A DNA stretch of 64,000 nucleotides from JAICUF01 sp038250675. Lineage in GTDB: Bacteria > Gemmatimonadota > Gemmatimonadetes > Gemmatimonadales > GWC2-71-9. The stretch spans positions 1 to 64,000 of the forward strand of contig JBBSCB010000003.1 in NCBI GenBank assembly GCA_038250675.1, in the 5' to 3' direction. A program made the translations under genes and the position numbers. Positions 50,040 to 58,732 of the stretch are shown here, one piece after another. Within the stretch, counting starts at the first letter, position 1, and every line of letters begins with the position of its first letter. Under the pieces are notes generated by a model, which was given only the letters and a program-made list of their open reading frames with translations, did not search any database and had not been told where the DNA came from.

Positions 50040-51052
50040 CCAAGCGTGACTTCCTCGCGATGGAGGACTGGGGCGCCCCCGCCGTGCGCGAGCTGCTCGA
50101 CCTGGCCGACCGCATCAAGCGCGGCGAGATCGACGGCGGGCTGGAGAAGAAGGTCCTCGCGATGGTGTTCATGGATCCCAGTCTCCGCACGCGCAGCAGC
50201 TTCGAGACCGGCATGTTCCTTCACGGCGGCCATGCCGTCGTCCTCGAGCCGGGCAAGGGCAGCTGGTCGCTGGAGACCGAGCCGGGCGCGGTCATGGACG
50301 GCACCACCGTCGAGCACGTTGCGGAGGCGGCGCGGGTGCTCGGTCGCTACGCCGATGCGCTCGCTGTCCGGGTGTTCCCGCGGGGGACGGACTGGGCGGT
50401 CGAGCGGGACGATCGGGTGATTCACGACTTTGCGCGCTACTGCGAGAAGCCGGTGATCAACCTCGAGTCCACCCGCCGTCACCCGTGTCAGGGTCTGGCC
50501 GATGCGATGACGCTGCGCGAGCGACTGGGCGAAACCCGCGGCAAGCGCTTCGTGCTGAGCTGGGCCTGGCACCCCAAGGCGCTGCCGACGGCGGTGCCCG
50601 CCAGCGCGGCGATCGCCGCCGCGATGCTGGGCATGAACGTGATGATCGCCCGCCCGGAGGGGTTCGAGCTGGATCCCGGCGACATGGCGACGCTCCGCAG
50701 TATCGCGCGCGAGCAGGGCGGCATGGTGCAGATCAGTGGCGATTGCGAGGAAGCTCTCGTTGGTGCCGACGCCGTGTACGTCAAGTCGTGGGGATCGCTG
50801 GCGCACTTTGGCCGGCCCGGCGACGAGGCGGAACTGCGGCGCGGGCTGCGCGACTGGCGGATGACGGCGCCGCGGCTCAAGAACACGCGCAGCGGCAAGG
50901 GCATCGTGATGCACTGCCTTCCGGTGCGGCGCAACGTCGAGATCGACGACGCCGTGCTCGACGGGCCCAATTCGGCGGTGGTGGACCAGGCGGAGAACCG
51001 GCTGCACGCCCAGCGCGCGCTGCTGCTGACCATGATCGGGGGCCAGGCATGA
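50036..51052 (+). CDS. argF': N-acylornithine carbamoyltransferase, predicted succinylornithine type
   Basis: 338 residues from GTG 50036. Carbamoyl-phosphate motif SLRTRSSFETG, then GSWSLETEPGAVMDGTTVEH, STRRHPCQGLADAM, WHPKALPTAVPASA and HCLPVRRNVEIDD: this is the AOTCase/SOTCase branch, not ordinary ornithine transcarbamylase. The residue before EH, number 92, is Val. In Xanthomonas AOTCase this is Glu92, and changing it to Pro, Ser, Ala or Val makes a succinylornithine enzyme; Bacteroides SOTCase has Pro. So succinylornithine is the predicted substrate. ATGA overlap with argB. Confidence 0.88.
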   Translation: MTKRDFLAMEDWGAPAVRELLDLADRIKRGEIDGGLEKKVLAMVFMDPSLRTRSSFETGMFLHGGHAVVLEPGKGSWSLETEPGAVMDGTTVEHVAEAARVLGRYADALAVRVFPRGTDWAVERDDRVIHDFARYCEKPVINLESTRRHPCQGLADAMTLRERLGETRGKRFVLSWAWHPKALPTAVPASAAIAAAMLGMNVMIARPEGFELDPGDMATLRSIAREQGGMVQISGDCEEALVGADAVYVKSWGSLAHFGRPGDEAELRRGLRDWRMTAPRLKNTRSGKGIVMHCLPVRRNVEIDDAVLDGPNSAVVDQAENRLHAQRALLLTMIGGQA

Positions 51053-51984
51053 GCATCGATCCGACGCGGGGCATCGCGGGACTGCGCGGCGCGCTCCGGT
51101 ACGTGCGCGCCTACCGTGACCAGGTATTCGTCGTGAAGCTGGGCGGCGACGTATTGCACGATCCGGAAGTGCTGGATCAGGTGGCCGCGCAGATCGCGCT
51201 GCTCTCGTCGCTCAGCATCCGTCTGGTGGTGGTGCACGGCGGCGGGCCCCAAGCCACGGCGCTCAGCCGCCGGCTGGGCGATGAGCCGGTGATGATCGCC
51301 GGCCGGCGGGTCACCGATGACGCGGCACTCGAAGTGGCCAAGATGGTCTATGCCGGCAAGCTCAGCACCGACCTCGTCGCCGCGCTCCGCGAGCACCGCG
51401 TGCAGGCCGTGGGCCTGAGCGGCGTGGACGCCGATCTCATCACGGCACACCGCCGGCCGCCGGTGACGCTGGTGGATGACGCGGGCCAGGCCCGCGAGGT
51501 GGATTTTGGCCACGTGGGAGACGTGGACCGGGTGGATCCGCGCATCATCACGACGCTGGCGGAGGCGCGATTCGTGCCCGTCGTGGCGAGTCTCGCCGGC
51601 GACGACGACGGCCAGGTCTACAACGTGAATGCCGACACCGTTGCGGAGTCGCTCGCCGTGGCGCTCCGGGCCCAGAAGCTGATCTTCCTGACCGGCGCCG
51701 CGGGCGTGCTGCGCGACCGCAGCGACCCATCCACGCTGGTGACTTTTGCGGATCCCGACGATCTGGCGGGACTCATGGCCAGCGGGGCGCTGGCCGGCGG
51801 TATGCGGCCCAAGGTCGAGGCATGCATCCGCGCGGCAACCGGCGGCGTGGAGCGCACGCACATCATCGACGGCCGCGCCCCCGACGCACTGCTCCTCGAA
51901 GTGTTCACCGGCTCCGGCTGCGGCACGATGATCGTCGGACGAAAGGAGAAGGCGACCTACCTTGGCGTTGACCTGGCCGGCTGA
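51049..51984 (+). CDS. argB: N-acylglutamate kinase
   Basis: 311 residues, amino acid kinase family. VVKLGGDVLHDPEVL, VVVHGGGPQATALSRRLG, RRVTDDAALEVAKMVYAG, YNVNADTVAESLAVALRAQK and GGMRPKVEACIRAATGG. It lacks an N-terminal arginine-sensing helix of the hexameric type, so feedback is probably absent or elsewhere. It overlaps argE by 23 bases and shares ATGA with argF'. Confidence 0.93.
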   Translation: MSIDPTRGIAGLRGALRYVRAYRDQVFVVKLGGDVLHDPEVLDQVAAQIALLSSLSIRLVVVHGGGPQATALSRRLGDEPVMIAGRRVTDDAALEVAKMVYAGKLSTDLVAALREHRVQAVGLSGVDADLITAHRRPPVTLVDDAGQAREVDFGHVGDVDRVDPRIITTLAEARFVPVVASLAGDDDGQVYNVNADTVAESLAVALRAQKLIFLTGAAGVLRDRSDPSTLVTFADPDDLAGLMASGALAGGMRPKVEACIRAATGGVERTHIIDGRAPDALLLEVFTGSGCGTMIVGRKEKATYLGVDLAG

Positions 51985-53038
51985 GATCGAACTCCTCCGC
52001 GAGCTCGTCGCGACGCCGTCGGTCAGCGGCAGCGAGGAGGGCGTCGGCCGACTCGTCGAGGCGACCGTCGGCGGCTGGGGGCTCCGGGTGGTGCGGGACG
52101 ACGCCGGCGTCCGCGTCGAGGTGCCTGGTCGCGCTGCCGGCCCCACGCTCGCGCTGGTTTCGCATCTCGACGTGGTGCCGCCCGGCCACGGCTGGACCCG
52201 CGATCCGTTCCAGCCCACCATCGAGGAGGGGCGGATGTACGGACGCGGCGCCGGCGACGCCAAGGCGTCGGTGGCCGCCATGCTCCACGCCGCGCGCGAC
52301 GTGGCCGATGCCGGCGGCCCCGCCACCGGGCGGCTCGTCGTAATCCTCGGCTACGGCGAGGAGACGCGGAATACCACGATGCCGCGGGCCGTGGCCGCCA
52401 CCGGCACGGTGGACGCGGCCGTCATCGGCGAGCCGACCAATCTCAATTTCGCGGTCGCGCAGCGTGGGCTCATGATGGCCGACCTCGTGGCACGGGGCGA
52501 TCAGCGCCACGCCGGTTATGCCGCGGCCGACGGCAATTTCATCAACGCGATCACGGCGCTGGCCGCGGACCTGGCCCGGCTCGATGCCGTAGCGGCGGAC
52601 CGGCCCCATCCCGTGCTGGGCCTGCCCACCGTGACGCCCACGATGCTCGAAGCCGGGATCAGTCGCAACGTGACGCCGCCAGTGGCGCGCGCCGTGCTCG
52701 ACATCCGCAGCACGCCGGCCTGGCCCCACGAGGAGCTGGCCGCGCGGCTCCGGGCGGATCTCGACAGCGAAGTGGTGATCACGTCGGACCGCCTGGTGCC
52801 GTGCGAGGCCCCGGCCGGCTCGCGGCTGCTCGCCGCGGCATCGCGGCTCCGGCCGGCGGCGGAGCACTACGGCAGCCCGACCTGCTCCGACTGGGTGTTC
52901 CTCCGCGACCGCGATGCGTTCAAGTGCGGGCCCGGCACCAGCCGCCGTTCGCACACCGCGGACGAGTACGTGGACCTCTTCGAGGTGAGCGAGGCGCGGC
53001 AGTTCTACGCGCAGCTCGCGACGGAGTATCTCGCATGA
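51962..53038 (+). CDS. argE: N-acylcitrulline deacylase (ArgE-like M20 peptidase)
   Basis: 358 residues from TTG 51962. Metal site SHLDVVPPG (His, Asp), YGRGAGDAKASVAAM (bridging Asp), GYGEETRNTT (catalytic Glu pair) and SRRSHTADEYVDL (His). In the acylcitrulline routes this enzyme removes the acyl group from acetyl- or succinylcitrulline rather than from acetylornithine, which fits its position after argF' and before argH. The acyl specificity is not visible. Confidence 0.9.
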   Translation: MALTWPAEIELLRELVATPSVSGSEEGVGRLVEATVGGWGLRVVRDDAGVRVEVPGRAAGPTLALVSHLDVVPPGHGWTRDPFQPTIEEGRMYGRGAGDAKASVAAMLHAARDVADAGGPATGRLVVILGYGEETRNTTMPRAVAATGTVDAAVIGEPTNLNFAVAQRGLMMADLVARGDQRHAGYAAADGNFINAITALAADLARLDAVAADRPHPVLGLPTVTPTMLEAGISRNVTPPVARAVLDIRSTPAWPHEELAARLRADLDSEVVITSDRLVPCEAPAGSRLLAAASRLRPAAEHYGSPTCSDWVFLRDRDAFKCGPGTSRRSHTADEYVDLFEVSEARQFYAQLATEYLA

Positions 53039-54402
53039 CGTCGACTCTCTGGTCCCCGGGCGGCACGATCGACCGGCAGATGCTCGAGTTCACCATCGGC
53101 GACGACCGCGAGCTCGATGCCCGCCTGCTGCGCTGGGACGTGCTGGGCAGTCTCGGGCATGTCGCCGGGCTGCGCGCGTCCGGCCTCCTGAGCGAACCCG
53201 AGCATCGCCGGCTCCGGGCCGCGCTGCGCTCGGCGCTGCGCGCGGTGGAGGCCGGGAAGCTCCGGATCGAGGACCGGCACGAAGACGCCCATTCGGCGGT
53301 CGAAGTGTGGCTCACCGCGCGGTCGCGCGGCGCGGGCGAGCAGCTCCATACCGGCCGCTCGCGCAACGACCAGGTCGCCTGCGACCTGCGGCTCTATCTC
53401 AAGCAGACGCTGCTGGACCTGCACGCGGCGGGGCAGGCAGTCACCGCCGCGCTCCTGCGGATGGCCGCCGCCCACCGGCGGGTGCTCTGGCCCGGGTACA
53501 CCCACCAGCGCCGGGCCATGCCGTCGTCGGTTGGGCTCTGGGCCGGCGCGTACGCGGAAGGTGTTTTGGACACGCTCGAAGCGCTGCCCGCGCTCTGGGC
53601 GCGGGTGGATCGTTCGCCGCTGGGCAGCGCCGCCGGCTACGGCGTCCCGCTGCCAATCCGCCGGGAGGCCGCGGCGCGCGCGCTGGGGTTCGCCGGTCTC
53701 GATCACAACGTGGCCACCGTGCAGAACGGTCGCGGCAAGCTCGAGGCGGCGGCGCTCTTCTGGTGCACGCAGCTGGGACACGACACTAGCCGGCTCGCGG
53801 CGGATGTGATTCTGTACAGCGCCGAGGAGTTCGGATATCTGGTGCTGCCGATGGAACTCGCGACCGGCTCCAGCATCATGCCGCACAAGCGGAACCCCGA
53901 TCTCTTCGAGCTGACGCGCGCGCGGGCCGCCACCGTCGATGGTGATCTCTTCACCGTCATGCACCTGGCCGGCAAGCTCCCGGGCGGCTATCACCGCGAC
54001 TTTCAGCTCCTCAAGGCGCCGCTGTTCCGGGGCCTGGATTGCACCGGCGAGACGCTCGCCATGCTGGCCGCTGCGCTGCCGCGGCTGTCGGTGGACCGCG
54101 CGCGCTGTGCGGCGGCGCTGACCGGCGGTGCGCTGGCCACCGACGAAGTAATGCGACGCGTGGAGCAGGGCGAGCGGTTTCGCGCGGCCTATCGCGCGGT
54201 GGCTGCGGGGATCAAGCGGGGAGAGACGTTCGCCGAGCCGTCGCCGTCGGAGCTGATCGGGCGACGGAGCTCGACTGGCGGGGTGGGGCGACTGGAGCTC
54301 GGTGCCGCGCGGCGCCGGCTGACGGCGGTGCGCCGCTGGGCCCGGCGCGAGCGGAGCCGGTTTGATGGGGCCATGGCCGGGCTGGCGGGTCGCCGCACAT
54401 GA
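53035..54402 (+). CDS. argH: Argininosuccinate lyase
   Basis: 455 residues, last step of arginine formation with release of fumarate. DARLLRWDVLGSLGHV, HTGRSRNDQVACDLRLYLK, PGYTHQRRAMPSSVG, SPLGSAAGYGVPLP and the signature GSSIMPHKRNPDLFE. The N-terminus is short and close to the Bacteroidetes type. ATGA overlaps on both sides. Confidence 0.93.
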   Translation: MTSTLWSPGGTIDRQMLEFTIGDDRELDARLLRWDVLGSLGHVAGLRASGLLSEPEHRRLRAALRSALRAVEAGKLRIEDRHEDAHSAVEVWLTARSRGAGEQLHTGRSRNDQVACDLRLYLKQTLLDLHAAGQAVTAALLRMAAAHRRVLWPGYTHQRRAMPSSVGLWAGAYAEGVLDTLEALPALWARVDRSPLGSAAGYGVPLPIRREAAARALGFAGLDHNVATVQNGRGKLEAAALFWCTQLGHDTSRLAADVILYSAEEFGYLVLPMELATGSSIMPHKRNPDLFELTRARAATVDGDLFTVMHLAGKLPGGYHRDFQLLKAPLFRGLDCTGETLAMLAAALPRLSVDRARCAAALTGGALATDEVMRRVEQGERFRAAYRAVAAGIKRGETFAEPSPSELIGRRSSTGGVGRLELGAARRRLTAVRRWARRERSRFDGAMAGLAGRRT

Positions 54403-54851
54403 CGGGCGACCGGCGGCAGCGTCAGGTCAAAATTCTCGAATTGATCTCGACCCAGGCGCTCCACACGCAGGAGGAGCTGGCGGAAGCGCTGGGCCGGGAA
54501 GGGTGGGGGGTAACGCAATCCTCGGTCAGCCGGGACATTGCGTCGCTCCGGCTGATCAAGGTGGATGGTGCGTGGCGCCGCCCGCCCTCGGGCGCGGAGC
54601 GCTCGGCGGATCCAAATGAACGGCGCATTGCCGACGGCGTCATCGGCGTTGCGCCGGCTGGTGATGCGCTGATCGTGCTGCGAACTCCGCCGGGCGAGGC
54701 CAGCCGCGTCGGTGCGGCGCTCGACCGGTCGGCCTGGCCCGAGATCGTCGGCACGATCGCCGGCGACGACACGATCTTCCTGGCCCTGCGGGATGCGGCG
54801 GCGCAGCGCCGCGCACTGCGCGAGCTGCGCCGCCTGGTGCGCCCGGCCTAG
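54399..54851 (+). CDS. argR: Arginine repressor
   Basis: 150 residues. N-terminal winged helix with RQVKILELISTQALHTQEEL and VTQSSVSRDIASLRLIKV (recognition helix SSVSRDI), C-terminal arginine-binding domain with GDALIVLRTPPGEASRVGAA, where the usual PGxAxxVAxxLD is recognisable, and IVGTIAGDDTIFLALRD. The presence of argR at the end of the operon and the palindrome at its start support autoregulation. The stop shares CTAG with the convergent lipoprotein gene. Confidence 0.92.
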   Translation: MTGDRRQRQVKILELISTQALHTQEELAEALGREGWGVTQSSVSRDIASLRLIKVDGAWRRPPSGAERSADPNERRIADGVIGVAPAGDALIVLRTPPGEASRVGAALDRSAWPEIVGTIAGDDTIFLALRDAAAQRRALRELRRLVRPA

Positions 54852-56059
54852 CGCGCGACCTGGAAATTGCCGGAGACCGCCGTTGCCGGCGTGAATCCGC
54901 TGAAGCTGCTGGTGGCCCCGAAGGTGTACGTCCCCGCCTGATCGAGCGAGAGCGTCCGGAAGTTGGCGACGCCGAACGCGTTGGTCGTCTCCGCGAGATG
55001 GCCCGTGAGGTTGGCCCCGTCGGGGCCGGTCTCGATATCCAGTGTGATCACCACGCCCGGCAGCCGGCTGCCCATGTTGCCGCTGGCGATGACCTCGACG
55101 TTGGGCATTACCGTGCCCACCCTGCTGGGCTTGACCGGCCGCATCACCAGGTTGACCGCTCCCGCGTCCGTCACACCGAACTGACTGAAGCCGCCCGCCA
55201 GCCCGCCGGTGCCCCCGTTCTGTGCCGCGTAGGCCGGGGTCGGCAGGAGCAGCCTGAGGCCGGCGTGCGCCAGCCGGCCGAACATCGTGGTCGGCTGGCC
55301 GAGCGAGCCGAGCTGCGTGGTGCAGTCGAGCCCCAGCGCCGTGATCGGCGCCAGCGTGAGGAACACGCCGTCTTCCTGCAGCCGGTCGCGTCCGCTGGCG
55401 CCGTTGCAGATCCCGATGACGCCGAAGCCGTTCAGGTCGGCGTGATGGGCCGGCACGGTGGACCAGACGTAACCCTGCTGGCCCACCGGGATCTCGGTGA
55501 CGGCGGTGTTGGGCACCGGCGCTCCGTAAAACAGGCCGCGCGTATTCCGCAGCCAGGAGGCAAAGCCCGCCGCCGGCGGAGCCACCCCGGAGTTGAGTCC
55601 GAGCGCGACGATCGGCGTGCCATCGCCATCGGACGCGCCGCCCCGCACCGCAAAGCCGCCATACGGTCCCAGCGCCCCGCTGAAGTCCGTCTGTCCTACG
55701 CCGTAGCTCATGCAGGCCAGGATGTCGTTGGTCAGCACCGAGCCGTCTGCCGGCGTACCGGCCGCCGTCTGGCCGGCGTGCGCCGCGGCGACCTGCACCA
55801 GAACATCAAGGCCGGCGGTCCGCGTGGCCGGGACGTTCCCGGCGAGGTACTGGCTCTGCATCTGGTTGATCAGCGCCTCGATCGGCGAGAGCGCGCCCGA
55901 GAAGTAAGTGCGGGCGGCCGGCTTGATCACTCTGAAATTGCACGTGAGGGCGTTCGCCGCGGGCGAGAATTCGGCCGACGTGGCCGTGGTATTGGCGGCG
56001 TCCCGGCATCCGGCCAAGACGAGTGCGGCCGCGACGGCGGTCGCGCTGAGGCGGTTCAT
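54848..56059 (-). CDS. Lipoprotein with a C-terminal Ig-like (Big_1) domain
   Basis: 403 residues from ATG 56059. Lipobox VLAGCRDAA, a Gly/Ala-rich central domain (YGVGQTDFSGALGPYGGFAV, QQGYVWSTVPAHHADLNGFG) and a C-terminal Big_1/Ig-like module (NTLTG-style: LTGHLAETTNAFGVANFRTL, TYTFGATSSFSGFTPATAVS). Such proteins are common in Gemmatimonadota surfaces. No enzymatic motif is seen. Convergent with argR, sharing stop bases. Confidence 0.7.
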   Translation of the reverse strand: MNRLSATAVAAALVLAGCRDAANTTATSAEFSPAANALTCNFRVIKPAARTYFSGALSPIEALINQMQSQYLAGNVPATRTAGLDVLVQVAAAHAGQTAAGTPADGSVLTNDILACMSYGVGQTDFSGALGPYGGFAVRGGASDGDGTPIVALGLNSGVAPPAAGFASWLRNTRGLFYGAPVPNTAVTEIPVGQQGYVWSTVPAHHADLNGFGVIGICNGASGRDRLQEDGVFLTLAPITALGLDCTTQLGSLGQPTTMFGRLAHAGLRLLLPTPAYAAQNGGTGGLAGGFSQFGVTDAGAVNLVMRPVKPSRVGTVMPNVEVIASGNMGSRLPGVVITLDIETGPDGANLTGHLAETTNAFGVANFRTLSLDQAGTYTFGATSSFSGFTPATAVSGNFQVAR

Positions 56060-56140
56060 GGGGGCTTCCTTGCCTGGGTGCGGCGGGCAACTCCCACCGT
56101 TCGGCTGATATACGGCCAAACCGGGGATCGCGCCAGCCCG

Positions 56141-58669
56141 TCAGCGGCCGCCGGAAAGCGCCTTGTAGCGGGGGTCGTCGTGCAGGGGGGCAAACTGCCA
56201 GGACTGGTCGCGGGCCGCGCTGGCACGTTGCTGCGGGTTCGCGGCGTAGAACTGGCTGAGCAGCCGAAGTGCCTCGCCGCGATCGCCCAGGATGGTGCGC
56301 GACACCGCCTCCAGATACGACAGCTCGCGGGTCGGATCGGCGCTGCCGTCGGCTCGCGCCCGGACCGCGACGGCGCGCGCGCTGTCCGCCAGCGCCGCCG
56401 AGCGTCCCGAGCTGTCGGAGCGGGCCGCCCGCGCGATGGCCATGGCCACGATCATCTGGCCGCGGAGGGTCCGGAACGGCCGCAGGTTGGGCGGGCTCAG
56501 CCGGACGTATTCCGCCAGGAGCCGCCACGCGCGCGGCACATCGGGCGGCTGGCCCTTGAGCGAATAGAGCCAGATCTGGCACTCGGCAAACCGCGGGTCG
56601 TCGGGAAAGCGTCGCTGGCCCTCGGCGCACCAGCGCGTGGCCGCGTCCCGGTCATCGAGATCGAGCGAGCTGGCAAAGAGGCGCCACACGATCACGCTGG
56701 CGCTCGACAGGTATGGATCCGCTTCATAGGCATTCTGCGCGGCGAGCTTCCCTTCCGCGGTCTCCGACCGGGCCAGCAGCAGGTGGCTCAGCGTGGCCCA
56801 GGCCGAGGCCTGCGAGGAGTTGGCGGCGACGGCAGCGCGGAGATCGCTCTCCGCACCGGCCAGCAGCGTATCGGCCGCGGCGGTCGTGGGCGCGAGATTG
56901 AGCAGCCAGCGCCAGTAGCGGAGCGTGCCGCGGAGCTCGAGCGCGTCGGCATCCGTGGGCGAGATGGCCAGCGCCTGCTCGGCGAAGCCCAGCCCCCGCT
57001 CGGTCCACTCGGAATAGAATCCCTTGTCGAAGGTGCCCGAGAGCCGCGAGTGCCGGTACGCCAGCCAGCCCCGCTGCACGACGGGGACCACCCAGCGGGG
57101 GTCCAGCGCCGCCACCTCCGCGTGGAGCGAATCGGCCCGGGCCAGTTGCCGCGCGACCGCGTCCATGTCGTTGGCCGCAATGAGGGGATCGAGATCGCGG
57201 CCGACCTGATCGGCCCGTTGCTCCAGCTCCCAGGCCTGGACGTTGGCGGTCCCCGCGCGGCTCTGCTGGAGCTGGACCTGAACGCCGATGCGGCGACGCA
57301 GGAAGACGGCCACTTCCTTGGCGATGTCCGCCTGCAGTGCAAACAGCTCCATGTGCGGCCGCTTGATGGGCTTGCTCGCCACTTCGCGGCCGGACCCGTC
57401 CATGAGCGAGACGTCCACCAGGATCGAGTCACCGGGCAGCGGCGTCACCGTGCCCTGCACCAGTGTCCCGACCTTGAGCGCCCGCGCAATGCTGTCGGGC
57501 GCAATGGCGACACCCCGATACGGTATGGTACCGTTGCGCGAGATCACGCTCAGCGCCGAGACCTGGCTCAGTTCGTGGATCAGCGCTTCGGTAAGTCCGT
57601 CGGTCAGAAACTCCTGGTTGTGGCCCGGGCTCCGGTCGGCAAAATAGAGGACGGCCAGATGGCTCGGATCGGGGCCGGTCGGACCGGGGAGCGACCGCCG
57701 TGACATCAGGCGCCATCCGGCCAGCGCCGCCACGGCCACGGCGGCGGCGGCAGCGAGCCGCAGGAGCTGGTTCCGGCGCGGCTGCCGGCGACCGGTGCGA
57801 TGCCGGCCGGTGGCCGGCATCTGCTCGGCGCCATCCAGCGCGGCGGCCATGGCGCGGGCGGTGGAGTATCGGTCTGCCGGCGCCTTGGCGAGCGCCCGCA
57901 TCATCACGTCCTCGACTACGTCCGGAATGGTGCCGCGCACGAGCTGCGCGCTCGGCACCGTCTCCAGCGAGTGCCGCGCCATCAGCGTCACCGGCGTCGA
58001 GCCGCTGAACGGCGGATTGCCCACCAGCATTTCGTAGAGCACGCAGGCCAGGCTGTATTCGTCGGCGCGGCCGTCGATCTTGTCGCCGGACGACTGCTCG
58101 GGGCTCATGTAGACGGGTGTGCCCACCACGATGCCGGTCTGGGTCAGCTTCTCGCCGCCCGCCGCGGTGACCGCGCGGGCGATGCCGAAGTCCGCGACCA
58201 GCGCGGTGCCCTCGCTCAGCAGAATGTTTTCCGGCTTGATGTCGCGGTGGACCACGCCCTGCTGGTGGGCGTACTCGAGCGCGGAGGCGACCTGGCGGGT
58301 GATGTCGAGCGCATCGGCCACCGGGAGCTGGGTCTCGCGCTCAAGCCGGTCGCGCAACGATTCGCCCACGACGAACGGCATCGTGAAGTACAGCAGCGAT
58401 CCGATCTCGCCGGAGTCGTAGAGGCCCAGAATGTGGGGATGGTTGAGCTGGCTGGCGACCTGGATTTCGCGGATGAAGCGATCCGCCCCGATGCTGGCGG
58501 CGAGCTCGGGGCGCAGCACCTTCACGGCGACGTCCCGCTCGCGCGTGCGGTCGCGCGCCAGGTAGACGGTCGCCATGCCCCCCTGGCCGACCTGGCGTAC
58601 CACCTCGTAGCGGTCGGCAAGAGCGGCCCGGACCTCGTCCAGCAGGTCGGTCGCGCGGGTGTCGCTCAT
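56141..58669 (-). CDS. Ser/Thr protein kinase with TolB-like and TPR periplasmic part
   Basis: 842 residues. Hanks-type kinase domain about 20-285 (GQGGMATVYLARD, VAVKVL, VVHRDIKPENILL, ADFGIAR, GTPVYMSPEQ), one membrane helix about 305-322, then a FlgO/TolB-N-like domain (LAVLYFADRSPGHNQEFLTD, LVQGTVTPLPGDSILVDVSL) and TPR repeats to the end. This architecture is abundant in Gemmatimonadota and Acidobacteriota. The substrates are unknown. No phosphatase is adjacent. Confidence 0.93.
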   Translation of the reverse strand: MSDTRATDLLDEVRAALADRYEVVRQVGQGGMATVYLARDRTRERDVAVKVLRPELAASIGADRFIREIQVASQLNHPHILGLYDSGEIGSLLYFTMPFVVGESLRDRLERETQLPVADALDITRQVASALEYAHQQGVVHRDIKPENILLSEGTALVADFGIARAVTAAGGEKLTQTGIVVGTPVYMSPEQSSGDKIDGRADEYSLACVLYEMLVGNPPFSGSTPVTLMARHSLETVPSAQLVRGTIPDVVEDVMMRALAKAPADRYSTARAMAAALDGAEQMPATGRHRTGRRQPRRNQLLRLAAAAAVAVAALAGWRLMSRRSLPGPTGPDPSHLAVLYFADRSPGHNQEFLTDGLTEALIHELSQVSALSVISRNGTIPYRGVAIAPDSIARALKVGTLVQGTVTPLPGDSILVDVSLMDGSGREVASKPIKRPHMELFALQADIAKEVAVFLRRRIGVQVQLQQSRAGTANVQAWELEQRADQVGRDLDPLIAANDMDAVARQLARADSLHAEVAALDPRWVVPVVQRGWLAYRHSRLSGTFDKGFYSEWTERGLGFAEQALAISPTDADALELRGTLRYWRWLLNLAPTTAAADTLLAGAESDLRAAVAANSSQASAWATLSHLLLARSETAEGKLAAQNAYEADPYLSSASVIVWRLFASSLDLDDRDAATRWCAEGQRRFPDDPRFAECQIWLYSLKGQPPDVPRAWRLLAEYVRLSPPNLRPFRTLRGQMIVAMAIARAARSDSSGRSAALADSARAVAVRARADGSADPTRELSYLEAVSRTILGDRGEALRLLSQFYAANPQQRASAARDQSWQFAPLHDDPRYKALSGGR

Positions 58670-58732
58670 ATCATCGAATTCCGGATGCCGGAGTATACCG
58701 CACGGGCGGGGGCCGGCGCCACGGCGGTGGGA

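Noticed and set aside
50036..51052. Ordinary ornithine carbamoyltransferase
   Set aside because: The sequence around DGTTVEH, HPCQ and HPKALPTAV follows the acylornithine branch rather than ArgF/ArgI.
54998..57703. 901-residue open frame on the plus strand
   Set aside because: Antisense to the lipoprotein and Ser/Thr kinase genes, both of which have clear domain motifs.
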